A stretch of 49,749 nt of DNA, taken from assembly GCF_000764495.1 (NCBI RefSeq), contig NZ_JRLB01000050.1, positions 1-49,749 of the forward strand. Direction: 5' to 3'. A model generated the notes under the pieces. It saw only the letters and a list, made by a program, of their open reading frames with translations. It did no database searches and was not told the DNA's origin. Both the position numbers and the translations under genes were made by a program. Source of the stretch: Nitrincola sp. A-D6. Lineage in GTDB: Bacteria > Pseudomonadota > Gammaproteobacteria > Pseudomonadales > Balneatricaceae. Below, in pieces: positions 30,555 through 40,494 of the stretch (position 1 is the first letter of the stretch; every line of letters starts with the position of its first letter).

Positions 30555-31259
30555 TTACTTATTTGACCGGGAACCCATTTGCCGTTCAAGCTCACCGATC
30601 AATTCATTAATATACTCAGCTGATTTGCCGGTGTCTTCAGCCAACCCTTTTACATGCTCCGCAACCACGGCAAAACCCCGCCCCGCATCACCGGCTCGGG
30701 CCGCTTCTATACTGGCATTCAGACTCAGCAGGCGCAACGACTTGAGCATATACAGGATTTTCTGCGTTTCGGTAATAATATTACTACTGACACCAGCCAC
30801 CTGCTTCATATTGGCAGCTCGCTGGCGCTCCTCTTCTTTACGTTGCCCGATATCAACCACAACACCTTCCAGAAAGACCAGCTCACCCTGAGCATCAAAA
30901 ACAGGACCACCATGCTCATTCACCCACTGAGTTTTACCACTGGAGGTACGGATACGGTAATCAATATCCCAGTTTTTACGCGCTTTGACACCCAGGTCAA
31001 CTGCAGCATCAACACTGGCAACATCATCCGCATGAATCAGCGAAACGTAGGAAGCCTTACGGTTATTTAGCAGCTCATGCAGCTCAAAGCCAGTGGTGTC
31101 TTTGACGCGTCCGGACATCACCAACATAGTGTAATGTTCGTCATTACGGCAGCGATAAAGAAAGCCATTCATACGCCGGGTAATACTGTCGTATATCTGA
31201 GTAATTTCTTGGTTTTCATGGGATTGCGGCATGGCTGACATGATCTGAATTATACTCAT
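30555..31259 (-). CDS. Small soluble PAS domain plus truncated chemoreceptor signalling domain
   Basis: The 234-residue protein has no membrane segment. Residues ~20-145 form a PAS_3-type sensor ([38 protein letters not shown]). The C-terminal ~90 residues hold the conserved tip of a methyl-accepting protein ([34 protein letters not shown]), which contacts CheA and CheW. The helical arms are very short, so there is little room for methylation sites. It is probably a cytoplasmic receptor; no che gene is adjacent. The ATG at 31259 has a weak ribosome site and the one at 31241 is an alternative. Confidence 0.8.
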   Translation of the reverse strand: MSIIQIMSAMPQSHENQEITQIYDSITRRMNGFLYRCRNDEHYTMLVMSGRVKDTTGFELHELLNNRKASYVSLIHADDVASVDAAVDLGVKARKNWDIDYRIRTSSGKTQWVNEHGGPVFDAQGELVFLEGVVVDIGQRKEEERQRAANMKQVAGVSSNIITETQKILYMLKSLRLLSLNASIEAARAGDAGRGFAVVAEHVKGLAEDTGKSAEYINELIGELERQMGSRSNK

Positions 31260-31352
31260 CGCAAATTTGCTTCATTCGCATTGTGCAGATGCACAAGTTT
31301 ATCTATTCTTCCCATGTTACGGGATAAAAGTAAAGCAAAGATGACGTTATTT

Positions 31353-32615
31353 TTACAACAGCATCAGCACCAGCTCAGACTTCCAGCTCAGCAACACCAA
31401 AGTCACCAGTGTCATCAACAAAAAGGGCAACAGTGACTTGAAGATGCGCATCGGTGGCTCACCCGTCATGGCTGAACTAATAAACAGTCCAGCTCCCACT
31501 GGGGGCGTCAGCAATCCCATCACCAGTGTCAGACAAACCACTACACCAAACTGATACGGACTAATTCCAAAATCAGCCTGTGCAACCGGCAGCAAAATCG
31601 GCACCACCAAAATCAGGGCGGCAATGCCATCCAGCACCATCCCAACCAGCAACAAAGCCGCCACGACCATTAACAAAAACACAAACGGATCAGAGGTCTG
31701 CTGGACTATCCAGGCGGCAGCATTTTGAGGGATATGTTCATACACCAGCACCCAGCCAAATACACCTGCGGCTGAAATCAGAATAATCACCATACCAGAG
31801 TTCAGCGCGGTACGTTTTAACAGCGCTGGCAGGTGAGAGAAATGTAACTCTTTATATACGAAGCGCCCGACCAGCAAGGCACCGAAAGACGCTAAGGCTG
31901 CCGATTCGGTGGGTGTAACCACACCGGTGAGAATGCCACCAATAATCAACACTGGAATACCCAGGGCCGGCAAACCCAGCAAAAATGCCTGACGGGCCTC
32001 GATAAAAGACAGCCATTTACCGGGCGGATACTGGTGTACTAGCCCCATCAGGGTAATGGTAACCAAAAACAGTGCCGACATAATCAAGCCAGGAATAATG
32101 CCAGCAATAAACATATCGGCAATCGGCACCTGTGCCAACACACCATATAACACAAATAGCATAGAAGGCGGAATAATAGGTGACAGCAAGCCACCAGCCG
32201 CCGTGATAGCCGCTGCATAAGGGCGACTATAGCCCTCCTTTTCCATCTCCGGCACCATGGCACGTGACATGATGGCAATCTGGGAAGCAGCCGACCCCAT
32301 AATAGCCGCCATCATCATGTTAGCCACCAGATTGATGTAGGCCATACCACCCCGAAAGCCACCCACCAGAATACGCGCCATATTGATCAACCGACGCGTG
32401 AGCCCGCCTTCATTCATCAACTCGCCGGCAAGCATAAACAGCGGAATCGCCAGCAGACCGTAGTTCTCGATAGACCCGAACAACTGCTGAGCAAAAGAAT
32501 CAAACAGCACCGCATTACCAGACGTAGCAATATAAAAAGCGGCCGACAGCGCCAACACCAATGCAATCGGCACAGAGGCAAACAGCAATACAAAAAACAC
32601 TGCCATCAAGGTCAT
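31353..32615 (-). CDS. dctM: TRAP transporter large membrane subunit (DctM)
   Basis: The 420-residue inner-membrane subunit of the solute-sodium symporter has about twelve helices. Family blocks include AIPLFMLAGELMNEGGLTRRL, GGMAYINLVANMMMAAIMGSAASQIA, GGLLSPIIPPSMLFVLYG, GVVTPTESAALASFGALLVG and GLLTPPVGAGLFI. It is the last gene of dctPQM, six bases after dctQ. The cluster carries no catabolic gene to reveal the organic acid transported. Confidence 0.93.
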   Translation of the reverse strand: MTLMAVFFVLLFASVPIALVLALSAAFYIATSGNAVLFDSFAQQLFGSIENYGLLAIPLFMLAGELMNEGGLTRRLINMARILVGGFRGGMAYINLVANMMMAAIMGSAASQIAIMSRAMVPEMEKEGYSRPYAAAITAAGGLLSPIIPPSMLFVLYGVLAQVPIADMFIAGIIPGLIMSALFLVTITLMGLVHQYPPGKWLSFIEARQAFLLGLPALGIPVLIIGGILTGVVTPTESAALASFGALLVGRFVYKELHFSHLPALLKRTALNSGMVIILISAAGVFGWVLVYEHIPQNAAAWIVQQTSDPFVFLLMVVAALLLVGMVLDGIAALILVVPILLPVAQADFGISPYQFGVVVCLTLVMGLLTPPVGAGLFISSAMTGEPPMRIFKSLLPFLLMTLVTLVLLSWKSELVLMLL

Positions 32616-32621
32616 AGCCCG

Positions 32622-33221
32622 TTACCCCTGAACATCGGCATAGTCTCTTTTAAGCAATTGAACACAACGCTCAAGCAGATTTACCCAGGCATGCAGCAGC
32701 AAAGTAACAGCGATAAATGGCAAGGCCAGCCAGATCCAGAACTTCTTCAGCCCCAGCGTGTTAGTGGTTTCGGCATAGATGAAATTAAAGGTTTGCATCT
32801 GAAACGCTTCAGTATCAAAGCCCTGCTGGAGCAAGGTAAAGGGGTCAAACCAGCGGACACAAAAAAGCAACAGCAACCCGGCAAACAGCAATACCATCAA
32901 GTCACTAAACAACCCCAGCCATACTCGCCCGGGTGCAGGCAAAAGATCAACTATCAGCGTAACCGACAAAGTCTGACGGCGCTTGATCACCACCGATGTG
33001 GCCAGAAATGTCATCCATACCATGGCATAGATGGCCAGCTCATCCACCCAATAAATTGCCATGCCCAGCGCACGACTCACCACATTGAGTAGAATCAGCA
33101 GAGTAAGCAGAGCAGCCAACAACGCTGCCATCCACATTTCAGCGGCGGCCAGCCAATCGGAAAGTTTACGCATTACGGCCATCAATAAACCTGCTGGCAA
33201 CGGCCGGAACGCCGCTGCCAT
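32622..33221 (-). CDS. dctQ: TRAP transporter small membrane subunit (DctQ)
   Basis: This four-helix DctQ subunit has NVVSRALGMAIYWVDELAIYAMVWMTFLATS and VIKRRQTLSVTLIVDLLP, the classical signature. At up to 199 residues it is of usual size. ATGs at 33182 and 33173 are alternative starts, and the 33182 site has an AGG upstream. It lies between dctP and dctM and is co-transcribed with them. Confidence 0.88.
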   Translation of the reverse strand: MAAAFRPLPAGLLMAVMRKLSDWLAAAEMWMAALLAALLTLLILLNVVSRALGMAIYWVDELAIYAMVWMTFLATSVVIKRRQTLSVTLIVDLLPAPGRVWLGLFSDLMVLLFAGLLLLFCVRWFDPFTLLQQGFDTEAFQMQTFNFIYAETTNTLGLKKFWIWLALPFIAVTLLLHAWVNLLERCVQLLKRDYADVQG

Positions 33222-33230
33222 TCATTGAGA

Positions 33231-34220
33231 TCAAGGATTTCTATTACTTTCCACGGCGTCACGCAGAGCACCCAGACTGCTGGTTTTTTCAGACCAGATC
33301 GCTTCCCAGGCGGCTACGCTGTCGGCAAAGGCTTCACGATCAGCTTCGGTAATGGTGATGTCCAGCGCACGCAACTGCGCTTCCTGATCTCGCTCCTGCA
33401 GACGGAAGGTCTCCACTACATCATCCAGCTGCGTTTTCATCAAGCTGGCGAGTTGTGCCTGATCGGCTTCGTCCAGATTACGCCAGACTCTGGCGGATAC
33501 CACACCCACCATCGGGAACATCATGTGATTGGAAATCAACAGATGCTCAGCCCGCTCATAAAAACGGAAAATCAGAATGGAGTCGAAATCCATATCGATG
33601 GCATCAATCTGACGGTTGGCCAGGGCATCATATACCGCAGGCAAGGGTAAGGGGGTGGGTGCGGTATTCAAAGCACTGTAGAAATCCCGGATCGGATCAA
33701 AGGGTGTAATACGCAGTTTTTTGCCCTGCAGGTCCGCTGGCGTGTCTACGGGGGTGCGGCTCATCATCTGACGCATCCCGGCCATACCGTAGCCTATCCC
33801 CACCAAACCGGCTTGCTGAGGTAGCAGATCGAACATGGCCAGCGCTGCATCAGACTGCAACAAGGCCGCGGCTTCATCAATATTATCTACCAGATAAGGC
33901 GCATATAAAGCACCGAACTCTGGTACACGATTGGACACTTCGGCTACAGTCAGAAATGCCATATCCAGTGCACCTGTCTGCAGTTGCTGTACCATTTGTG
34001 CTTCATTACCAAGCTGTGCAGCCGGAAAGACTGTTACACTATGACGACCTTCGGTTGTGGTCTCCACCTCGTCAGCAAAACGCTCGGCCGCTTGCGTCCA
34101 GTAGTGTGACGGCGGTGTAATCAGCCCTAAACGAAAGTCCTGCGCCAGCGCTGGTAAAGACAGCAAGGTCATGCAGGATGCTACACCAGCGGTAGTCAGT
34201 AGGTTGCGCAGTGAGATCAT
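33231..34220 (-). CDS. dctP: TRAP transporter substrate-binding protein (DctP family)
   Basis: The 329-residue periplasmic binding protein has a signal peptide ending PALAQ, then PSHYWTQAAERFADEVETTTEGRHSVTVFPAAQLG, typical of DctP. The carboxylate-binding arginine region GKKLRITPFDP and the IDAIDMD stretch are present. It is first in the operon; its promoter lies in the 73-base gap to the divergent ABC exporter. The ligand is not identified. Confidence 0.9.
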   Translation of the reverse strand: MISLRNLLTTAGVASCMTLLSLPALAQDFRLGLITPPSHYWTQAAERFADEVETTTEGRHSVTVFPAAQLGNEAQMVQQLQTGALDMAFLTVAEVSNRVPEFGALYAPYLVDNIDEAAALLQSDAALAMFDLLPQQAGLVGIGYGMAGMRQMMSRTPVDTPADLQGKKLRITPFDPIRDFYSALNTAPTPLPLPAVYDALANRQIDAIDMDFDSILIFRFYERAEHLLISNHMMFPMVGVVSARVWRNLDEADQAQLASLMKTQLDDVVETFRLQERDQEAQLRALDITITEADREAFADSVAAWEAIWSEKTSSLGALRDAVESNRNP

Positions 34221-34293
34221 GGTTAACTCCTGATATTGTTATGTCGAGTGAGTAATTCCTGTTCACTGAATTTAAACACAATTCCAGCCAAAT

Positions 34294-36152
34294 ATGTTAG
34301 AGATGATGAAGAGAGTTAGCCTGTTTCAGTGGTTTGAAAGCCGCATTAATCCCTTTCCTGATGAAGAACCTGGGCAACCTCCCAAAGGCTTAATTGCCTT
34401 TTGTGTGTATTTTTCACGAGGCATAGGGCCCTGGCTGCTCATTGCTGCACTGATGATGACCTGTGTCGCCCTGGTTGAGGTATGGCTGTTCAGCTTTATG
34501 GGCAATCTGGTGAACTGGTTGGCGGAACAGGACCGGGAGTCCTTTCTGGCAACTGAAGGCTGGAAGCTGGCTGGTATGGCTGTTGTGATCATAGCTCTGC
34601 CACTGATGGTATTAATTCATTCACTGTTCAGTTTTCAGGTATTAATGGGTAACTACCCGATGCGTATCCGCTGGCTGATCCACCGTTATCTGTTGAAGCA
34701 GTCGATGCACTACTACCAGGAGGAGTTTGCTGGCCGTATAGCGACCAAGCTGATGCAGACAGCACTAGCGGTTCGTGAGTGTGTAATTAAGCTGATCGAT
34801 GTACTCAACTATATCGGCGTCTACTTTATTGGCACCCTGGTCATCATGGCAGCGCAGATACCCGTTTGATGATCCCACTGGTAGTTTGGCTGATCGGCTA
34901 CCTTCTGATGCTGCGCTACTTTGTACCCTTAATGGGTAAGGTATCACAGCGGCAGGCCGATGCCCGTTCAGTAATGACCGGTCGGGTGGTGGATGCCTAT
35001 ACCAATATCCAGACCGTTAAACTCTTCTCTCATGCCCAGCGTGAATCGACCTATGCCCGTGAAGGTATGGATGGATTTCTGGGTACCGTACACGAGCAGA
35101 TGCGCCTGGTAACCTGGTTCAACACCTGCCTCTACCTGCTCAATTCACTGCTGTTACTGGCTGTATCCGCACTGAGTATCTGGCTGTGGCTGGGTGAGAT
35201 GATCAGTATCGGTGCATTGGCGGTAGCACTGGGGTTGATCCTGAAACTATCGGGCATGTCCCAGTGGATCATGTGGGAAGTCGCGGCGCTGTTTGAGAAT
35301 ATCGGCACGGTACGTGATGGCATAGGCTCCATTTCCGTCCCCCAACAGGTGCAGGACAAACCGGCAGCACCTGCACTGCACGCCCCAAGAGGTGCCATCA
35401 GTTTTGATCAGATCAGTTTTCACTATGGTCAGCAATCAGGCGTTATCGAAGCACTTTCACTGGCGATCAAAGCGGGTGAAAAAGTGGGCCTGGTCGGTCG
35501 TTCCGGTGCCGGCAAATCCACCTTGGTGAATTTGCTGCTGCGTTTTTATGATCTGGAAAGTGGTCGTATTCTGATCGATGGTCAATCCATTACCGATGTG
35601 CAACAGGAGTCTTTGCGCGCCCATATCGGCATGGTCAGCCAGGACACCTCCCTGCTGCACCGTTCGGTGCGTGACAACATTGCCTACAGCCATCCCGAGG
35701 CTAGCGATGCTGAGGTGATGCAAGCCGCCAAGCGCGCCAAAGCCCATGACTTCATCCTCGGCTTGTGTGATGCCAAGGGAAATACTGGCTATGACGCCCA
35801 GGTCGGCGAGCGTGGCGTCAAGCTCTCCGGTGGCCAGCGCCAGCGTATCGCCATCGCCCGCGTCATGCTTAAAGATGCCCCCATCCTCATCCTGGATGAA
35901 GCCACCTCGGCCCTCGACTCTGAAGTAGAGTCCGCGATTCAGGAAAACCTCTACCGCCTGATGGAAGGCAAAACCGTGATCGCTATCGCCCACCGCCTCT
36001 CCACCATTGCTGCTATGGACCGCTTGGTAGTGATGGATCAGGGTCGTATTGTTGAAACAGGCAGCCACAGTGAACTGCTGGCACTGGGCGGCATCTACGC
36101 CTCGTTATGGGCACGGCAGTCAGGCGGGTTTCTGGCGGAGGATGTGGAGTGA
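34294..36152 (+). CDS. ABC exporter, fused membrane and ATPase domains, frameshifted in this sequence
   Basis: About 619 residues after repair. The N-terminal half has six helices and ends at the break; the ATPase half has Walker A GRSGAGKST, the Q-loop SQDTSLL, signature LSGGQRQR and Walker B ILILDEATSALD. The switch is AHRLST. The frame changes near 34855: GCAGCGCAGATACCC lacks one base of a G pair. With it the protein reads IMAAADTRLMIPLVV and continues. The family is the MsbA/multidrug exporter type; the substrate cannot be deduced. It is divergent from the TRAP operon. Confidence 0.88.
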
Positions 36153-36181
36153 AACGATCACTGCGCAAACCAAACCCTGCT

Positions 36182-36937
36182 TCATCGCTGCGCCGCCGTC
36201 CCTTGGCAGGAGCGATAGGGTGATTGCATGATGGGTTGAAGTTCACTGGGTATGCGGAGTTTGAGGTACCTGGAAGGATCGTGTTTTATTCCAACCGCTA
36301 AACCATGCTGAAGACCACCTAGATCTTGACGATTATCTGGTGGTGACTCCTCACCGATATACAGATAAACAACAGGATTGCGTCTAAAGGTTGTACCGAG
36401 CTGAATGGCTTGAATACCACTGCTTGTCAGGTTTGTACGATAGCGCAGTAAATAGGTGGAAACGAGTTCTTCTCCATCCTGAATTACGTAACGAAAATTG
36501 AACTCATCGTTGTTATCTGGGTAAGCATAAGGGCGATGCGGAAAATACCTGAAGCCACTGCGTACTAAAGTTTCTACAACATTATGTGTGCCTTCATCCT
36601 TAGGAAACTGTAAATTCACTTCAGGCTCAAGGTATAGCTGAACTTGCATCATAGGCTCATCAAGGTGATTGGCCATTTCTGTCCAATAGATTCTCACCGC
36701 CATCAGCCCCGGATCCAGTGCAATCGCCTGTTCCGACTCCAGCGAAAAAACCTCAGCAAACTCAGCGTTATATACCAATCCATCATTAAATTCCCGACAA
36801 GTGAATTGACCCTCTTGCCCGGCTTGATCAGCAGGTAAAGGCGCATTCTGAGTAGCTTCTTTGTCACCTTGTTGACAGGCGGTTAAACCAACCAGAAGTA
36901 TCAGCATAATACTGATACGAAGCGATGTTATGACCAT
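36182..36937 (-). CDS. Lipoprotein of unknown function, partner of the lipase gene
   Basis: The 251-residue lipoprotein has a signal peptide and lipobox GLTAC (Cys20). The mature part has many aromatic and acidic residues (VRIYWTEMANHLDEPMMQVQLYLEPEV, FRYFPHRPYAYPDNNDEFNFRYVI) and no recognised domain. Its ATG (36937) overlaps the last ten bases of the lipase gene, so the two are translationally coupled. Such a tight lipase-lipoprotein pair is also the form of secreted phospholipase effectors with periplasmic immunity lipoproteins. That interpretation is inference, since no secretion apparatus is nearby. Confidence 0.75.
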   Translation of the reverse strand: MVITSLRISIMLILLVGLTACQQGDKEATQNAPLPADQAGQEGQFTCREFNDGLVYNAEFAEVFSLESEQAIALDPGLMAVRIYWTEMANHLDEPMMQVQLYLEPEVNLQFPKDEGTHNVVETLVRSGFRYFPHRPYAYPDNNDEFNFRYVIQDGEELVSTYLLRYRTNLTSSGIQAIQLGTTFRRNPVVYLYIGEESPPDNRQDLGGLQHGLAVGIKHDPSRYLKLRIPSELQPIMQSPYRSCQGTAAQR

Positions 36938-37707
36938 TCAATCGGCTCCTGATAACGAGGGTTCTGTTCCAATAGGGTGACCAGATTACCAATGCTGTGG
37001 GCACAGAAGGCGGTTTGAGTAAAGCCATGGAACATTTGCCCACCCAAATCGCGATTGCTGTTCGCTATGGTGTGTACGGGCGTTAAGTGATTTAAACTTT
37101 GGGCGCAATTCAGGTTAGGAAGTGTCAGCAGGTTGCGCATGGTCGGTGTACCAAAGTGAGCAATCGGGTCGCCTTCAGTCTGAACATGCAGTGCTTTTCG
37201 ATACTCGTTCATATACGCTTCCAATCCAGAGGATCGGAGTTCACGTTCATATAAACTGGCTGTTTTACCCCACAGATGCCGAGCACTGGTAGCAAGACCC
37301 GGCGCATTAAAAGTGACAGTTGGCAGAGCGAGCCCTCTGCGCCATTTATCCAATGAGCATAAAGCAGCAAGGCCGCCACCCAGTGAGTGGCCAGTGATAT
37401 AAAGTGAATGACCCTCACTTTGCTTTAATGCATCCCTTAACGCTGCGAGAGCATCTGGAAATTGCCGGACCATGCGGCCACGAAGAATATCATGATTGCT
37501 GGCCATATCACCATCCAGCAAACCATCAGTTCCTCGATAGGCTAGGATATTCTCAAAAATACCATCACTTAGCTCACGTCTGAAAAGAGCACCGAAAAAT
37601 CCACTAGGGCGGGGACCATAAAAGTGAAGTGTCGTCCAGTTGGGTAATTCAGGGTAATTTTTATAACTAGCTTCACAGGCTCTTGCGAGATCTAACAGAC
37701 TGACCAT
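36928..37707 (-). CDS. Class 3 lipase family protein
   Basis: The 259-residue alpha/beta hydrolase has the nucleophile elbow GHSLGGG (Ser108) and the preceding YITG strand. An acidic residue in TEGDPIAHFG (Asp180) and a C-terminal histidine (His237 is the likely one) complete a plausible triad. The Lipase_3 signature FENILAYRGTDG near residue 51 helps form the oxyanion region. There is no signal peptide, so the enzyme is cytoplasmic or leaves by a non-Sec route. The downstream lipoprotein overlaps it by ten bases. The start at 37707 gives a full N-terminal helix. Confidence 0.85.
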   Translation of the reverse strand: MVSLLDLARACEASYKNYPELPNWTTLHFYGPRPSGFFGALFRRELSDGIFENILAYRGTDGLLDGDMASNHDILRGRMVRQFPDALAALRDALKQSEGHSLYITGHSLGGGLAALCSLDKWRRGLALPTVTFNAPGLATSARHLWGKTASLYERELRSSGLEAYMNEYRKALHVQTEGDPIAHFGTPTMRNLLTLPNLNCAQSLNHLTPVHTIANSNRDLGGQMFHGFTQTAFCAHSIGNLVTLLEQNPRYQEPIEWS

Positions 37708-37905
37708 CTTATTTCCTTATCCTTGATGTGACTCTGCATAACTTCCTTCGCAGAGATTTAAAAACACATTAAGTGTATGGAAAAAATTCCTTTTTGCAAG
37801 TTTCCAAGTCATTGGCAATCAAGGGGCTCAAGGGGTCAGCCAGCTTGATTGAAACGAGATAGCTAAACCCTTGATATGACCCATTGACACCTTGATTTCA
37901 AATGC

Positions 37906-38865
37906 CTATATCGCCGAAACCAACCGCTGAATATGCTCATTAAGCGCCGCCTTCAACTCGTCGGGTGACTGAATTACGAAACTAAAAGGCAGCTGTGCTA
38001 ACCACCAGGCAAACCAGTGATAACTGTCCGTGCTGGTGGTTAGCAGCACGCCGTTTTCTTGTTGTTCAAACATACCCTCCAAGTCGATCGTACAGTTTGA
38101 CCCTGTGCCCATGTAATCCGTCACTCTACTCATATCCGTGTGCAGTAACACGCGGACAGGGTAACTACGCTCTGCCTTATATAAACTCTCTTGCAAGTGG
38201 TTAGCTGCGTCAAATTTGGCTGGTCGCACAAAATTTTTATCCAGCCGGTCAATGTCCGACAATCGGTCCAGTCGAAAGGAGCGCAAGGCCTGACGCAAAT
38301 GACAAAACCCGCCCACATACCAATAGCCAGCCCGAAACACCAAACCATAGGGATCGAAGCGACGTGGCATGCTTTCACCCTGAGGTGGCTGGTAAGACAT
38401 ATTGACGCCCTGACAGGCCTGCGTCGCCTGAGTCAACTCCATCAACTGCTGATAACAGGATGGCTGACGCGAAGGAATCAACTGAAGGGTCTTATCAATC
38501 GCCTGCGCTTGAGATTTAAGGTGAGCAGGCATTACACGCTCCAACTTTGCCTGCACACTTGCCAGCGCCACCTCGTCTTGCAAAAGATTGTGTTCGCGCA
38601 CAGCCAACAGCGCCAGCGTGATGACTCGGACTTCCGCTTCAGTAAACATCAATGGAGGGAGCTTAAAACCCGGCACCAACATATAACCACCATAGCACCC
38701 CTGTTCGGTAGTGACAGGAATACCCAAATCCTCCAACACAGCGATATAGCGCCTGACCGTGCGTCGATCAACGCCCAGCCGCTCCGCTATTTCCGCACCA
38801 GAGAGTCGGCCTCGGGCCTGCAGTAACTCCAGCAGTGCCAGCACACGGGCTGTTGGTCCGGACAT
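37906..38865 (-). CDS. YafY-type transcriptional regulator with HTH and WYL domains
   Basis: The 319-residue regulator begins with a DeoR/HTH_11 helix-turn-helix (RLSGAEIAERLGVDRRTVRRYI) followed by a WYL domain around VFRAGYWYVGGFCHLRQALRSFRLDR. A C-terminal WCX-like region follows. It is divergent from the glutathione transferase gene; regulators of this family commonly control such neighbours. A candidate operator lies between them. The ligand is unknown. Confidence 0.9.
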   Translation of the reverse strand: MSGPTARVLALLELLQARGRLSGAEIAERLGVDRRTVRRYIAVLEDLGIPVTTEQGCYGGYMLVPGFKLPPLMFTEAEVRVITLALLAVREHNLLQDEVALASVQAKLERVMPAHLKSQAQAIDKTLQLIPSRQPSCYQQLMELTQATQACQGVNMSYQPPQGESMPRRFDPYGLVFRAGYWYVGGFCHLRQALRSFRLDRLSDIDRLDKNFVRPAKFDAANHLQESLYKAERSYPVRVLLHTDMSRVTDYMGTGSNCTIDLEGMFEQQENGVLLTTSTDSYHWFAWWLAQLPFSFVIQSPDELKAALNEHIQRLVSAI

Positions 38866-38908
38866 AGACCCCTCCTTTTACGATAAAAACCAATCATCGC
38901 GCAGAAAT

Positions 38909-38925
38909 AGGACAGGTTCTAGCCT
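38909..38925. promoter_or_regulatory. Candidate WYL-regulator operator
   Basis: AGGACAG-GTT-CTAGCCT is an imperfect inverted repeat (5 of 7 arm positions pair) in the 157-base divergent region between the WYL regulator and the glutathione transferase gene. It lies 44 bases from the regulator start. The assignment rests on position and symmetry only. Confidence 0.35.
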
Positions 38926-39022
38926 ACTTAGCCAATAAGATTGTTTTTGTGGCGCGGCAACTCCTCTAACACTACAACTTAATTTGTAACCTGCAAGCCA
39001 CCTAAACCAAGGAGCAACCTCT

Positions 39023-39646
39023 ATGCAAACCATGACGCTGTATACCAACCCCCAATCCCGAGGACGCATTGTCCGCTGGATGTTAGAAGAAGTAGGTCAG
39101 CCTTACGATGTGAAAGTCATGACCTTCGGCGGCGACATCAAATCAGCAGAATACCTGAAAATAAACCCCATGGGTAAGGTGCCGACTCTGGTGCACCAAG
39201 GCACGGTGATTACCGAGGTGGCAGCAATTTGCACCTATCTGGCTGAGCAGTTTCCGCAAGCTGGCCTGGCACCCGCATTAAATAGCCCAGAGCGTGGCAG
39301 TTACTACCGCTGGTTATTTTTTGTGGCCGGCCCATTTGAGATGGCAACCAGTGCAAAATCATTTGGCTGGGAGATTAATGACGACAACGCAATCTCCGTC
39401 GGGTGTGGTCATATTCAGGACACATTGCACACCGTCGAACAAACCTTGGCCAAACAGCCCTACCTGTGTGGAGATCAATTCACGACCGCCGATCTCCTAA
39501 TGGCGAGCTATATCGGCTGGGAAACGATGATGAAAATCCTGGAGCCAAACCCGGTGTTTGCAGCATATGTCGAGCGCTGTGGAGAAAGAGAGGCAGCAAA
39601 ACGTGCTGATATTTTAGACAATGCATTGATGGAACAAGGTGAATAG
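39023..39646 (+). CDS. Glutathione S-transferase family protein
   Basis: The 207-residue protein has an N-terminal thioredoxin-like domain (MTLYTNPQSRGRIVRWMLEEVG, NPMGKVPTLVHQGTVITEVAAICTYLAEQF, with the cis-Pro and the TE glutathione-binding pair). A helical C-terminal domain follows with YLCGDQFTTADLLMASYI. AAGGAG lies eight bases before the ATG. It probably conjugates glutathione to small electrophiles. Position opposite the WYL regulator suggests that the regulator controls it. Confidence 0.9.
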   Translation: MQTMTLYTNPQSRGRIVRWMLEEVGQPYDVKVMTFGGDIKSAEYLKINPMGKVPTLVHQGTVITEVAAICTYLAEQFPQAGLAPALNSPERGSYYRWLFFVAGPFEMATSAKSFGWEINDDNAISVGCGHIQDTLHTVEQTLAKQPYLCGDQFTTADLLMASYIGWETMMKILEPNPVFAAYVERCGEREAAKRADILDNALMEQGE

Positions 39647-39801
39647 AAATAGATGAATCAATCGGTCAGCCAACTCGATCTATCACCTGGTGGCTGACTC
39701 CTTGATTAAACCAGTTCCTATTACATAAAGTAGACCGCAAGTTGTAAGAAAAGGCTCCAGCAAACGACTTACTCCCTATCTAACTCAGACCCGGTGACAC
39801 T

Positions 39802-40494
39802 ATGTCGACTTTTGCACCCAAGCCACTCATACCAATACTGACAATCGGCTTATTGGCTGTCCCGCTGCTAGCCAGTCAACAGCCACCAGCTTTTTCCCAG
39901 ACCGGACTGCATGGCTGGGAAACCGAAAGCTTTAAAGGTCAGACAGACTACCAGATCGTTAAGGCAGGCGATCAGCCAGTGCTCTTTGCTCATGCCCGAC
40001 AAAGTGCATCAGGGCTGGGCTGGGAAGGGGAACTCGATGTGCAAAGTACCCCATGGTTACACTGGTGCTGGTGGGTTAGCACTACCTATCCCGGTGTGGA
40101 TGAAGCCAGTAAAGCCGGTGATGACTATCCGGCCAGGGTATATGCCGTGGCATCGACCGGCTTTTTTCGTTGGCAGGTGCAAGCCATCAACTATGTCTGG
40201 GCCAGTGAGCAGCCCCAAGGCACTGACTGGCCGAATGCCTATACATCCCGTGCTCGCCTGCTGGCCTTGCAGTCCGGAGATGAACGCCTGCATCGCTGGG
40301 TGGCTGAAAGCCGCCATCTGATCGACGACTTCAAGATTTACTTTGATAATCCAGACCCACAGATTCAAGCCCTGGCGCTGATGACCGATGCTGATAATAC
40401 CGGCCTGGCTGCCCGCGCCTGGTACTCAGATCTGCTACTCAGCGCCAGTGCCAATCATCCTGGTTGTCCGGTAGCGCCTCCGGAAAATAGATAA
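39802..40494 (+). CDS. DUF3047 family exported protein
   Basis: The 230-residue protein has an N-terminal hydrophobic signal (LIPILTIGLLAVPLLASQ). The DUF3047 core shows as LHWCWWVSTTYPGVDE, GDDYPARVYAVASTGFF, INYVWASEQPQGTDWPNAYTSRA and MTDADNTGLAARAWYSDLLL. The family has no assigned function; the fold is expected to be beta-rich and periplasmic. The gene stands alone, ~330 bases before the bufferin operon. No functional link to it is shown. Confidence 0.85.
   Translation: MSTFAPKPLIPILTIGLLAVPLLASQQPPAFSQTGLHGWETESFKGQTDYQIVKAGDQPVLFAHARQSASGLGWEGELDVQSTPWLHWCWWVSTTYPGVDEASKAGDDYPARVYAVASTGFFRWQVQAINYVWASEQPQGTDWPNAYTSRARLLALQSGDERLHRWVAESRHLIDDFKIYFDNPDPQIQALALMTDADNTGLAARAWYSDLLLSASANHPGCPVAPPENR

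Noticed and set aside
35457-36068. 203-codon minus-strand frame in the ABC exporter
   Set aside because: It is antisense to the Walker A through switch region of the ATPase domain, which is certain.
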